Shown in pieces: positions 9,992 through 20,350 of a DNA stretch of 64,000 bases. The notes below the pieces were generated by a model. The model had not been told where the DNA came from and ran no database searches. It saw only the letters and a list, made by a program, of their open reading frames with translations. The DNA comes from Thecamonas trahens ATCC 50062. Taxonomy: Eukaryota; Apusozoa; Apusomonadida; Apusomonadidae. A program made the position numbers and the translations under genes. The stretch lies in assembly GCF_000142905.1 (NCBI RefSeq), contig NW_013657652.1, forward strand, positions 275,576-339,575. The letters run 5' to 3'. Position 1 is the stretch's first letter; the number at the start of each line of letters is the position of its first letter.

Positions 9992-12906
9992 TCACTCGTT
10001 GTCGTCGTTGTCGTCGTCGCTGTCATTGCCGGCGAGTGAGCAGCAGAACGCACCGCGCGGGCCGATGAACCGCAGCACGACCGGGAGAAGGACAAGACCA
10101 TGGAGGAGGGCGAGGCAGAGGAGGCCAAAGTACATGTTGAAAAAGTGCGGAAAATGGCCGACTTGGAGAGCGCGAGTGGGAGGATGCCGATGATGGACGA
10201 GACAGCGCCAAAGAAGACCGACTTGCCGATGTGAGTGAGGGCAAACGTGGTCCGCTGCAGCCGGTCGACGTTACCTGGGAGGACCATGAAGGCGTGACCA
10301 ACATGGGCCGAGTAGTCGACGGCAGCGCCGATGGAGACGACAAGATTGATGAGCGAGACTGAGTTGACCTGGATGTCGGCAATGTACATGACGGCAAAGA
10401 GACCGATGTCGACGAGGCCGACCATGACAAGGACGACGGCGGCGGTGATCGGGTGCTTGACCATGATCGGGAGGACAATGGCGACGGCGACGGCGGCGAG
10501 AATGAGGTTGAGGACGACGCCTGGCACCACAACCTCGTACTGCTCGGTAAAGATGTGTCGCGGGTGGTACGGCAGGATGCCGAGGCTGGCGTCGTCGCAG
10601 GCGCGGCGCATGGCGCGCATCGACGCCTTGTCGTCGGCAGTGTCAAAAACGGAGCGTGCCGTGAGCGCAAAGCGGAAAGAGTGGAGCGATGCGTTGTTGG
10701 TGGTGAGCAGGATGTCGCGCTCCAGCGAGTTGGTGTCCACAAAGTCGGCGAGCGCGGCGTAGAATGCGCCTTGCGGGATAGGAATGCCCGTTGCCGGATC
10801 GAGCGAGCCCGAGTACAGCGGCGACGATGCAGCAAAGGCCTCAAATCGTGGCATCCACGAGCCGTAGTCGCCGAGGATCCATGGCGACGCAAGGAGGCTC
10901 GCGCGGAGCGCCATCAGTTGGCGCCACACGCTCGGATCATGCCAAGGGCGCGGCTCGGTGGCGTAGAACTCGACGCGGAAGCCATCAGCGAAAAAGGCCT
11001 CATCGGCGTCAAACGCCTCGAGCATGTACGAGCCGTCGGGCACAAGGAGCCGAAAGTCGAGTCCTTCCTTGACTTGGGTGGCGGCAAAGACTGAGAAGAT
11101 GAACCAGCCGAGGAAGATGAGCAAAATTGCGACGCCGATAGTACGCGAGGTGATAGCCGGCGTGTACACGCGGTCCATAAACTTGGAGATGAGGCCCGGA
11201 TCGTCGGCGGCAGACGAGTCGTCAGATGCATGGTCAAACTCAGCCTTGTCGGTGGCCGGGAGAGAAGGAAGCGGCGATAGGCCTGTCGCGGGCGGGTTCA
11301 GCGGCGAGATGCCCGACGAGGCCGAGGCCGAGGAAGATGAGGTAGACGATGCAGCCGGCGAGTCGTCCGAGCTGCTCACTGGCGGGCTCGACTCTTGTTG
11401 TTGTTTGCCGGCGCTCGACGACGAGGAGGACGGCGGACGCGGCAAGGACGACGACGACGACGACGAAGATGGCGACGACGATGACGACGAGGACGACGAC
11501 GAGGTCGACTCTTGCTGCTCTGAGAGCGCGAGCGAGTGCATACCAATGCCTGGGTCGCCATGAGCAGCGAGCTCGTCCACGGGATCGTTGTAACCGTCGT
11601 GAGCGACTTGAGCCGACGGAGTCCGGGCGCACGGGCACCAGTCCCAGCGGCCTGCGTCGATGCGCCGCTCGTCGAGAGCAATGCAGGCGACGAAAAAGGT
11701 GATCTGCAGGACCCAGTCAAAGGCAATGGCGACGCAGGCGTAGGAGCAAAAGATGGAGATGGCCGGGATGGGTGAGATGGAGCCGAGGGCAAAGGCAAGG
11801 AGGTCGGTGAGCGAGGTGGTGGTGATGGTGATGCCTGCTGTGCGAAGGGCGCGGGCGACGCGCTCGGTGGGCGAGAGGCGGATGCCGCGGACTTGGGCGG
11901 CACGGCGCACATCGTCGACCGCACCGACAAGAATAAAGGCGTCATCGACGCCAATGCCGGCAAGGAGGAAGATGAGCATGTTGTTGATGGTGGCGTACTT
12001 GATGCCGAGTAGGAGGCAGGCACCAAAGCCCGAGACCATCGAGAGGATGACGTTGAAGACGGCGGCGAGGCCGAGCAGGCCGCGCGAGCGGATCTTAGAC
12101 AGCTTGCCAAGCGCCAAAAGAGTAAACGCAATCATGAGGAAGATGCCGACGGCAACGAGGACGATGTCACCCGAGACGGCGGACTCGACCTCAAACGAGA
12201 CCGAGCGGTCGGTTCTACGGGTGACAACAAAGTCGAGGCCAGCCGGAGTCGGCGCGTTGATAAAGGTCTTGAACGTGGCATCGGGCGTCGACTCGTAAAC
12301 GGCATAAGTGATCTTGAGTGCGCGGGCCGAGAGGATGGTGCCATTGGCGGCGCGGACGACGCCGCCGAGGAGGGTGCTCAGCGCCGGTGCGCCGCCGAGG
12401 CTCTGCTCGATGGAGGTGAGCCGGGCGAGCCGGGCCGGCTCGCTGAGGGCCAGCAGCGCATCATACGCCGACGGCAACGGAGAGCCAAACAACGATCCGA
12501 CCGAGATGGCATCGCAGGGCGCCGAGGGCGACGCCCGCGAGCACGTGGCCTGGAACGAGCCCGACTCGTAGGTGGCGGTGTAGAGCCGCCGGACAGCCTG
12601 CAGCCGGGCGGTAGTCAGAATCGATTGACCGGCAGGAACATACAACAAGTACATCATGCGCTCCGGCTGGCGATAGTTGGCCTCAATGTACGCCTTGATG
12701 TCCTGTGCCCGCGAGTCGGGCGGCGCGTACAGCTTGGCGCCGTCCGACTCAAACTCGAATGAGGTGATCCACCCCACGATGAAGATGCCGAAGAAGATGA
12801 CGGCTGCAGCGAGCGTAGCGCACGGCCGAGTCGCCACACGCCGACCGAGACCATAGAAGCCAGCAGCGAGCTTGCGCTCTACCGCTCGGGTGAACCGGAA
12901 GAACAT
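9992..12906 (-). CDS. Patched/NPC1-type RND transporter with sterol-sensing domain (frame-broken near the 3' end)
   Basis: About 971 residues if one frame break is corrected. The ATG at 12906 (MFFRFTRAVERKL) precedes TM1 (LAAAVIFFGIFIVGWI). A first extracellular loop leads to a sterol-sensing domain: DIVLVAVGIFLMIAFTLLAL, MLIFLLAGIGVDDAFILV (the GxxxDD motif) and FALGSISPIPAISIF. After a low-complexity Ser-rich cytoplasmic loop (~11280-11520) the second RND half contains LINLVVSIGAAVDYSAHVGHAF and FFGAVSSIIGILPLALSKS. At the T5 run (10140-10144 on the plus strand) the frame shifts. With one extra T the protein ends FFNMYFGLLCLALLHGLVLLP, the canonical Patched C-terminus, stopping at 9992-9994. 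The uncorrected frame instead runs into the BAH-PHD stop. Probably sterol or lipid transport; PTCHD-like. Confidence 0.85.
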
Positions 12907-13550
12907 GGGAGGTGACAAAGCAAGTCGAGGGTGTTAGGCCTCAGACAGTGACTGCTGACGAGACCAAAGCCGACGCGGTTTTGTGCAGAAATTGGTGCGG
13001 GACTTCTTTTCCCGTGGCGTCGGCATATTGGATGGGGGTGACACATCAAGTCGACCTGTAAAGGCTGCAGTGAGGAGCCGAGGAGTGTGTATAGGCAAGC
13101 AAAAGGTCCGCTTTCTAACGCCATGGGTGGTGGGCTCAGATCTGGAGTATGCCGTACAGGAGCAAGCCCCGCAGGTAAAAGCCTCTCTCCAGGCTGCCGC
13201 GTCAGCCTCGTTCACTCGCACGCGCACCGGGCCGCGACTCGCTTTCGTCCGGCAAGCGACGGCTGGCCACCCGCAGTCTGATCACTGCCTGCACAAAGGG
13301 CGACGAGGGGGCGATGATGGGCCTCAAGATCGGATTACTCTCGAAAGCCGACAGCTTGGCGATGCGGCTCGGCCGACGACGGCTTGGCGACTTGGCCGTG
13401 GTCAGCCGAGCCCGCGGTGCCCACAGTTGCCCGCGCCGGCCAGTGTGACCTCAGTAGCAGCAAGGTCGAGCGGGCGCGCCCAGGGGAGGCTGACCGAGCG
13501 TGGCGCACCGCACTCCTCCCGCCGCTGCTGCGGGCCGTGATAACGGCGGG
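12907..13550. other. Intergenic region between divergent membrane-protein genes
   Basis: 644 bp between the Patched-like and LMBR1-like starts. Base composition is less GC-extreme than in the genes. A plus-strand frame around 13080-13190 (VRFLTPWVVGSDLEYAVQEQAPQ) followed by GTAAAA looks mildly exon-like, but I could not join it to anything. No RNA gene was recognised. Confidence 0.4.
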
Positions 13551-14996
13551 ATGGACGAGCAGAGCACCACGGGCGAGATGCGTGGTATGGACGACTTTAA
13601 CGCGAGCGCGCGGCGGTACACGAGTGTGCTCATGGCCTCGGCGGCGGCCATGGGTGCCGTCCACGCGTTGCTCCAGGCGCGGATGCGGGCCATGGCCGCC
13701 GCCCTTGGCGCCCCGCGGCTACAGGCGCCGTTCTCGCTGCCGTACGCCCTGCTGGTTGTTGTCCTCGCCGGTGCCGTCACAGGCTTTGCCGTCGGTCCCG
13801 CCAGGCAGGTCGTCGTGGCGCTGGCCGGTGGCCGGGCCAGTGGCGCCGCGGCGGCGCTGGCCGACGTCGTCGCCGCCGAGGCTGCGCTGGCGTCGGCGGT
13901 GGCCATGGCCGGCGCCGGCGCTCTGCTGCCGTTTGCCTACGTCTACGTCGAGGCCGACGGGTGCTGTGTGCGGTCGGCCGGATCGCGCGGGACGGCCGGA
14001 CGCATCTACGAGGCGTCAGCAGTAATGGTCCTTGCCGCCGCCGCCGCCCTCTCGCTGGCCTTTATGGCTGCCGACGGCGCCACTTCATCCGAGGCCTGGC
14101 TCGCGTCGGCGCTACGCGGGTGGACTCTGGCCGGCTCGGCGCTGTTGCTGGTTGCGCTCTCGCGGGGCCTTTGGATGGCTCTGGTCGAGAGTTTGCGCGC
14201 GCTCACGACCGCGCTGGTCACGCTCTCGTCGCGACGTGCTCCGGTGGCTCCAGCCGCCGCCCGCGACATGGAGCGTGAGGCGTTGCTGCTTCGCGCAGAG
14301 CGAGCGCGGGCGCACGGTGATGAGGCTGCTGCTGTGGTTGCCGAAGCAGAAGCGGCAGCCCTGGCGGCGCCTGCCCGTCTACCGCCATCAGCGGCGGCGG
14401 CGGTCTGGGACGGCGCCCTCGCTTTAGGTCACATTGCACTTGTTCTCGGAACCCTTGCTGTGCCGGGTTTGTATGTGGCCCAACTCTCGCTCTACCTCGC
14501 CGCGCCCGACATTGACGATCACACGCCGGGCTACATCGAGGCACCGCGACCGGCACTGGCCGACTCGCTGCCGGCACCAATGACCGCGGTTGCTATGCTG
14601 TACATGAGCTGGCGGGCTTGGCTCGGGTGCTTTGAGCTCCCGGGCGTGCGGCAGGTACTCGGTGCAGGGCTCGCGCCGGGCTCTGCCGGCCGTGACGAGC
14701 TGGACCACGCTCTGGCGCGCGGCCACTCGCGAACGGCAGTCGCCGTCTTTGACGCGGCATACATCAAGCACACTGTGTGCGTGGCGTACGCTGCGGTGCT
14801 CCTTTCGTCGGCGTCGATGCGGGTTCCGGCGCTCCTCGGCTTTGTCCCGCTGCCTGCCGCGAGCTCCGCTGGCGAACCGGACGTGCTCTCGGCCGCGGTA
14901 ACAGCGTGGATCTTCAACCTCGGCTTTCTTGCGTCGATCGTCCCCAACGGCGTCTCGCTTTTCATGCGCTGGCTTCGTGACGTTGTCGACGAGTGA
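13551..14996 (+). CDS. LMBR1-like multi-pass membrane protein
   Basis: 481 residues with about nine hydrophobic segments. The diagnostic stretch is LLPFAYVYVEADGC followed by GTAGRIYEASAVMVLAAAAAL, which parallels the LPFAYFFxESEG...GRVYE motif of LMBR1 and limb-region-1-like receptors. A cytosolic helical segment (MEREALLLRAERARAHGDEAAAV) sits between TM5 and TM6, as in the family. The end is WIFNLGFLASIVPNGVSLFMRW. LMBR1-type proteins are lipocalin-receptor-like or scaffold proteins at plasma or endomembranes; the substrate is unknown here. The ATG at 13551 is the first in frame. Later Mets at 13578 and 13632 are possible but would shorten the N-terminus. Confidence 0.75.
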   Translation: MDEQSTTGEMRGMDDFNASARRYTSVLMASAAAMGAVHALLQARMRAMAAALGAPRLQAPFSLPYALLVVVLAGAVTGFAVGPARQVVVALAGGRASGAAAALADVVAAEAALASAVAMAGAGALLPFAYVYVEADGCCVRSAGSRGTAGRIYEASAVMVLAAAAALSLAFMAADGATSSEAWLASALRGWTLAGSALLLVALSRGLWMALVESLRALTTALVTLSSRRAPVAPAAARDMEREALLLRAERARAHGDEAAAVVAEAEAAALAAPARLPPSAAAAVWDGALALGHIALVLGTLAVPGLYVAQLSLYLAAPDIDDHTPGYIEAPRPALADSLPAPMTAVAMLYMSWRAWLGCFELPGVRQVLGAGLAPGSAGRDELDHALARGHSRTAVAVFDAAYIKHTVCVAYAAVLLSSASMRVPALLGFVPLPAASSAGEPDVLSAAVTAWIFNLGFLASIVPNGVSLFMRWLRDVVDE

Positions 14997-15045
14997 CCTA
15001 GCAATCCTGTAACCCTTAGCGGGGCGGTCTTTCGGACGCGTTGTC

Positions 15046-15143
15046 GCGCGTCTCAACGTGAACAACTTTATGATGCTTGACTTTCCGGTGGGAGGCGCGT
15101 CTCAACGTGAACAACTTTATGATGCTTGACTTTCCGGTAGGAG
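15046..15143. repeat. 49-bp tandem duplication (two copies)
   Basis: Two adjacent copies of a 49-bp unit start at 15046 and 15095. They share GCGCGTCTCAACGTGAACAA and the following TTTATGATGCTTGACTTTCC, and the copies end GGTGGGAG and GGTAGGAG. The unit is AT-richer than its surroundings. It lies 50 bp after the LMBR1-like stop and just left of the piggyBac-like remnant. Confidence 0.85.
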
Positions 15144-15610
15144 GCGCGCCTGCACATGATGGCGGCCAACACGTAGACGCCCGCCTGAAGGATGCCCGAG
15201 CTGCCGTCGCGGTGACGACCCCGACGACCGGGAAGGAGAGCATGCCAGAGTTGAACACAGCGGCCAGACGGGAGAGCGCGAGGACGTCTTGCGACGAACG
15301 AGTTTGCCGGTCGGCATGGCCGCGCAAGTGGTGGCACACCATCTTGTACGGGATTGTGGACGCCGCGCTCATCAACGCGTACGCGCTCTACGCCGACGCG
15401 AGCCCATGCCCCGCCATGACTCGCGTGGCTTTTCTCTACGACATCATCGACGCCGTCGGCTCCGCGCCGTCGCGCAAGTGGAAGCGTCCCTCTGCAGCGG
15501 CTGCTCGTCATCACCACTTTTCCCCAACAAGCCGCCGTGGATCGCGACTTCCTCGCCTGCCGGATGAAACAAGCCCACCACTGCCCCTTGGCGACGACAT
15601 ATATGTAGTC
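15140..15610 (+). pseudogene. Degenerate piggyBac-type transposase (C-terminal fragment)
   Basis: The plus strand around 15318-15440 encodes WPRKWWHTILYGIVDAALIN followed by AYALYADASPC. This closely follows the post-DDE helix of piggyBac transposases (RKWWxxxFxxLxDxAxxNAYxLY). The same frame carries an Arg/Ser-rich stretch upstream without the catalytic DDD blocks or a credible start. Downstream, a different frame ending near 15607 encodes RDFLACRMKQAHHCPLATTY, a Cys/His-bearing tail like the zinc-binding C-terminus of the family. The frame change and missing N-terminal half indicate a dead copy. No terminal inverted repeats were found by eye. Confidence 0.5.
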
Positions 15611-15949
15611 GCCTTTTGTTTTCTGTTGTGGCCCACCAGTGGCCACAGCAGCCATCAACACATCGTACTACTCTTCTACGGCGATTGATGGGCGTCGCGA
15701 CGTCTGTTGAGCATTCCGCACTGTACAGGCCTAACCGCAGGTGCTCACCGCGCCCCGAGCCCGGCTGCCCGTACTACCGCTCTCCGCCGCTGCCACTATC
15801 CACCATGGCCATACCCGTTGCCAAACTGGGTGGTGAGCTGGTGCTGGATGCTGAGCAAGTCCTTTAAAATACGGAGCGAGTCGGTAGCGCGCAGGCGTGT
15901 AATCGACTCGTCCTCATGCGATGACCAGGGCTCCGCTTGTGGACGCTGG
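15611..15949. other. Intergenic, no gene seen
   Basis: 339 bp between the transposase-like remnant and the stop of methionine synthase. No coding-like frame or RNA gene was recognised. A TTTAAA at about 15863-15868 contains a TTAA, the piggyBac target sequence, but no paired copy is evident. Confidence 0.5.
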
Positions 15950-18900
15950 CTAAAGGCCCGGGTTCACCCACTGCGCCGCCTCCTCGACTGGAATGCCCTT
16001 GGCGGCTGCGTAGGCGGCGACCTGGTCGTCGCCGACCCGGCCGACGGCAAAGTACTTGGCGTCACGATGCGCAAAGACAATGGCCGAGACCGAGGCAGCC
16101 GGGATCATGGCGTACGACTCGGAGAGCGAGGTGCCGATGAGAGCCTCGACGTCGAGGAGCGACCAGAGCGTGGCCTTCTCAGTGTGGTCCGGCTGTGATG
16201 GATAGCCCGGCGCAGGACGGATGCCCTCGTAAGCGACCTTGTGGAGGCCATCGGCATCGAGGTCCTCGGTCTCTGCAGCAAAGCCCCAGACGCTGACGTC
16301 GGTCCGGATCGACTTGTGCAGCCACTCGGCGCCGGCCTCGGCGAGCCGGTCGGCGACGGCCTGCATGAGGATCTTGAGGTAGTCGTCGCCGTCGGCGGCG
16401 TAAGCGGTGGCGGCTTCGTCGGCACCGACAACCGACACCACCATGGCACCGAGGTGATCGCGCGGGCAGCCGTCGTCGCCGGCGGGCGCGATATAGTCAC
16501 CGAGCGACGCGTACTCACTGGCGCCCTCGGTCTGCTGGCGGAGCATGTGGAAGGTCGCGGTCGGGCTCGCGGCGTCGGTGGCATTGGCGTAGACATCAAC
16601 GGCCGAGCCGTCGAGCCGCGCGGCGGCGGCGTAGACACCAACGACACCACGGACGGCGACAGGCGTCGGCGTCGAGCCGTCAACAATGTTCTGCAGCAGC
16701 GCGACCGCGTCGTCGTGGAGCTTCTTGGCTTCGGCACCGACGCGGTCGTCGTTGAAGATCTTGGGGTACCGCCGGTTCGGGTACTGGCCCTTGAGCTGGA
16801 ACGAGGAGAACAGCGGATTCCAGTCGATGAGCTCGACGAGCTCGGCGACGGGGATGTCGACCGCCGTGGCGCCGAGCGCCGGCGGCGCCCGCGCGAGCGC
16901 GGCGTCAGAAAAGTCGAGCACCGGCCGCTTGCTCACTGCCGTCTCGAGCGAGACGAGCGAGACGTCATCGAGCGACGCCTCGTAGTCCTCCTTGATCTCT
17001 TGGTACAGGTCAAACAGATCCTCCACAAAGTCGGGCTTGGACTTGGGGTCCAACAGCGATGAGACAACCGTGACGGCGATCGACGCGTCGAGGCAGTGCA
17101 CAACCGGCGACGCCGGGCTAGCGTAGTGGCGCGCAATCTTGACCGCCGTGTGGATGCGCGACGTCGTGGCACCGCCAATGAGCAGAGGAATCTCCAGACC
17201 CTGGCGCTTCATCTCCATCGCGATCTTCTCCATGTGGGTGAGCGAGGGCGTGATGAGGCCCGAGACGCCCACGACGTCGACCTTGTGCTCGATGGCAGCC
17301 TTGACAATGACGTCGGTAGGAACCATGACGCCGAGGTCGATGACCCGGTAGTTGTTGCAGCCGAGGACAACGGCCACAATGCCCTTGCCGATGTCGTGGA
17401 CGTCACCAGCGACGGTGGCCAGAAGAACGGTACCGGCGTACGACTCGGCGTCGGCGTCGTCGCCATCGCCGGCGGCAGCGGCGGCCTGCGCCGCCGACGC
17501 GGTGCCGTCGGCCACCGCTGCCACCGCCGCGGCCTTCACGGCCGCCTTCTCCTCCTCAATAAACGGCGTGAGCCACGCAACGGCCTTCTTCATCACCCGC
17601 GCAGACTTGATAACCTGCGGGAGGAAGAGCTTGCCCGAGCCGAACATGTCACCGACGACAGACATGCCGTCCATGAGGTGCGTCTCGATGACCTCGAGTG
17701 CCGACGATGCGCCGAGGCGTGCCTCTTCGGTATCGGCCTCGATGTACTCGGTCGTGCCATGGACGAGGGCGTACTTGAGACGCTCAGCGACTGAGAAATC
17801 ACGCCACGCGGCCTTGGCGGCAGCCGCCGCCGCGCCGCCGCCCGCCTCCTTGTTGGCGCGCTCGGCCTCGGCACGCTCGAGGAGCTTGGCGGTGGCGTCG
17901 TCGATGCCGACCTTGGCGCCGTTGTTGAGCACAACCGCCGAGACCAGGTCGCGGAGCTCGGGCTCGATGTCGTCGTACACAGCGAGGTGGGTCGGGTTCA
18001 CAATGCCCATGTCCATGCCGGCGTCGATGGCGTGGTAGAGAAAGACCGAGTGCATGGCCTCACGGACAACGTTCACACCACGGTAGCCAAACGAGAGGTT
18101 CGAGACACCACCGGAGATCTTGGCGCCTGGGCACTGGGCCTTGATCTCGCGAGTAGCCTTGATAAAGTCGGCGGCGTATGAGTCGTGCTCGGCCATGCCA
18201 GTGGCGATGGTCAGAATGTTCGGGTCGAAAATGATGAGGTTTGGCGGGAAGGAGAGCGGCGGCGCGGTGAGCAGGTTGTACGAGCGGACGCAGATCTCGA
18301 CCTTGCGCTCGGCCGACGCGGCCTGGCCCTCTTCGTCAAAGGCCATGACAACGACGGCAGCGCCAAAGCGCTTGACAATCTTGGCCTTGGCGAGGAACTC
18401 GGCCTCGCCCTCCTTGAGCGAGATCGAGTTGACGACTGACTTGCCCTGGCAGACTTTGAGGCCGGCAAGGATGACGTCCCAGTCCGACGAGTCGATCATG
18501 AACGGGACCTTGGCAATGGCCGGCTCGGTGACGGCAATGCGGAGGAGCTTGGTCATGGCCTTGACGCCGTCAATGAGTCCGTCGTCGACGTTAAAGTCGA
18601 GGACCATGGCACCGGCCTCGACCTGTGAGGCGGCAATATCCATGGCCTCCTGGTACTGGCCGTTGGCAATGAGCCGCTTAAACTTGCGCGAGCCGGCAAT
18701 GTTGCAACGCTCGCCGACGTTAAGAAAGGCAAAGCGCGACTTGTCAACCACCAGCGGCTCGAGGCCCGAGAGCATCATCATCGAGTCCTCGGGAATCGGC
18801 TGTCGAGTGCGCGGCGCACCGTTGGCAGCGACCTCGGCAATTGCCTTGATGTGCGCCGGCGTCGAGCCGCAGCAACCGCCAACAAAGTTGACAAGCCCAG

Positions 18901-20149
18901 CGTCAACAAACTCCTTGAGGTCGCCCGCCATCTTGGCCGGCGAGTCGTCGTACCCGCCCATGGCGTTGGGCAGGCCGGCGTTCGGGTAGCATGAGACAAA
19001 GCACGGCGCCACGTCTGACATTCGCTGGATAAACGGCCGCATCTGCTCGCAGCCGAGCGCGCAGTTGAGGCCGACGGCGAACGGCTTGGCGTGCGCCACA
19101 GAGGCGTAAAAGGCCTCGGTCGTCTGGCCAGACAGCGTCCGGCCCGAGAGGTCCGTGATCGTGCCCGAGATGATGAGCGGAAGCCGGCTGACACGCCCGC
19201 CCCAGTCGTCCTCGAACAGCTCGTCAATAGCGTAGAGCGCGGCGCGCGCGTTGAGCGTGTCAAAGATCGTCTCGACCATGAGGATGTCGACGCCGCCGAG
19301 AACCAGCCCACGGACCTGCTCCTTGTACGCCTTGACGAGCTCGTCAAAAGTCACATTCCGCGCCGACGGGTCCTCCACCGACGGCGAGATCGACGCCGTG
19401 CGGTTCGTCGGCCCGCACGCACCGGCCACAAACCGCGGCCGCGACGGGTCGGCAGCCATCACCTTCTCGGCCTCCTGTCGCGCGAGCACGGCGGACTGGT
19501 AGTTGAGCTCAAAGGCCAGTGCCTCGAGCCCGTAGTCGGCCTGGGCGATCGACGTTCCCGAGAACGTGTTCGTCTCGATGATGTCTGATCCGGCCTCAAA
19601 GTACTGCCGGTAGATGTTGCCGATGACCGCCGGCGCCGTCAGCGAGAGAAGATCGTTGTTCCCGCCCAGCTCACTCGGGTGGTCCTTGAACCGGTCTCCG
19701 CGAAAGTCGGCCTCTACAAGGTTGGCCTTCTGGACCATGGTGCCCATGGCTCCGTCGAGAATCTACATGCTCCCCACCGCCAACCAAGTCCCCATCCCGC
19801 ATCGACCCCCCCCCCCCCCCCCCCCCCCAGTCACCAACACAAACATTTCCATAAAGCACTCTGTGAGTGTTGGTCTCCTCTCCCCCTCCCCCCCCTCCCT
19901 CCCTCCCTCCCTCCCTCCCTCTCGTCAAGCCCCGCAACTGCCACGTCGCTGGATGGGGATCGGCCACGTGCTGCCGCTGACGCCACCACTCCCACCTACC
20001 ATGATTCGCTTCTTCAGCTGGGCAGTCAGATACTCGGCCAGATCAGTCTCGCCACGCACGTAGCCATTGCACACAGTGGCTGATGGGACAGGCCCCGCAG
20101 GCAGATGGGTCGGCTCGACCGTCCGCACCGAGTCATCAAAGGACGCCAT
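15950..20149 (-). CDS. MTR: Cobalamin-dependent methionine synthase (MetH type)
   Basis: Transfers the methyl group of 5-methyltetrahydrofolate to homocysteine through B12. Exon 1 (20149-20000, 50 codons) ends [10 protein letters not shown]|. Intron 19763-19999 (GTAGGT...TAG) is followed by exon 2 starting [11 protein letters not shown], so the join rebuilds the classic N-terminus. The total is about 1,320 residues with all four modules. The homocysteine domain has ETNTF and the zinc ligands in GLNCALG and [10 protein letters not shown]. The pterin domain has [11 protein letters not shown] and [10 protein letters not shown]. The cobalamin cap and Rossmann domain has [19 protein letters not shown], with the axial His. 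The activation domain has [15 protein letters not shown]. Presence implies B12 use. The intron contains a C23 run. The gene is divergent from the APH-type kinase. Confidence 0.95.
19806..19828. repeat. Poly-C run (23 nt) in the methionine synthase intron
   Basis: An uninterrupted run of 23 C on the plus strand (G on the coding strand), followed at about 19886-19921 by a CCCT tetranucleotide repeat. Both lie inside the single intron. The coding strand is G-rich and could form quadruplexes. Confidence 0.9.
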
Positions 20150-20350
20150 GGAGAGGAGGAGAGAGAGAGAGAGAGAGAAGTGGCGCCTTTGTGCGACTCG
20201 CCCCGCCACATAGCCACTCGCCCCACCCACGCCACCCGCCCGGTCGGCCGGCCGGCCGGCCGGCCGCCCAACCACCCGCCTGCCTGCCTACCCACCCACC
20301 CACCCACCCACCGGCTATCACACTGCACCCCCTCCCCCCTCCTCCCTACC

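Noticed and set aside
15016-15661. Minus-strand open frames over the 49-bp repeats as a gene
   Set aside because: The duplicated unit is translated twice as KVKHHKVVHVETR, with no domain; the plus strand has the better piggyBac-like match.
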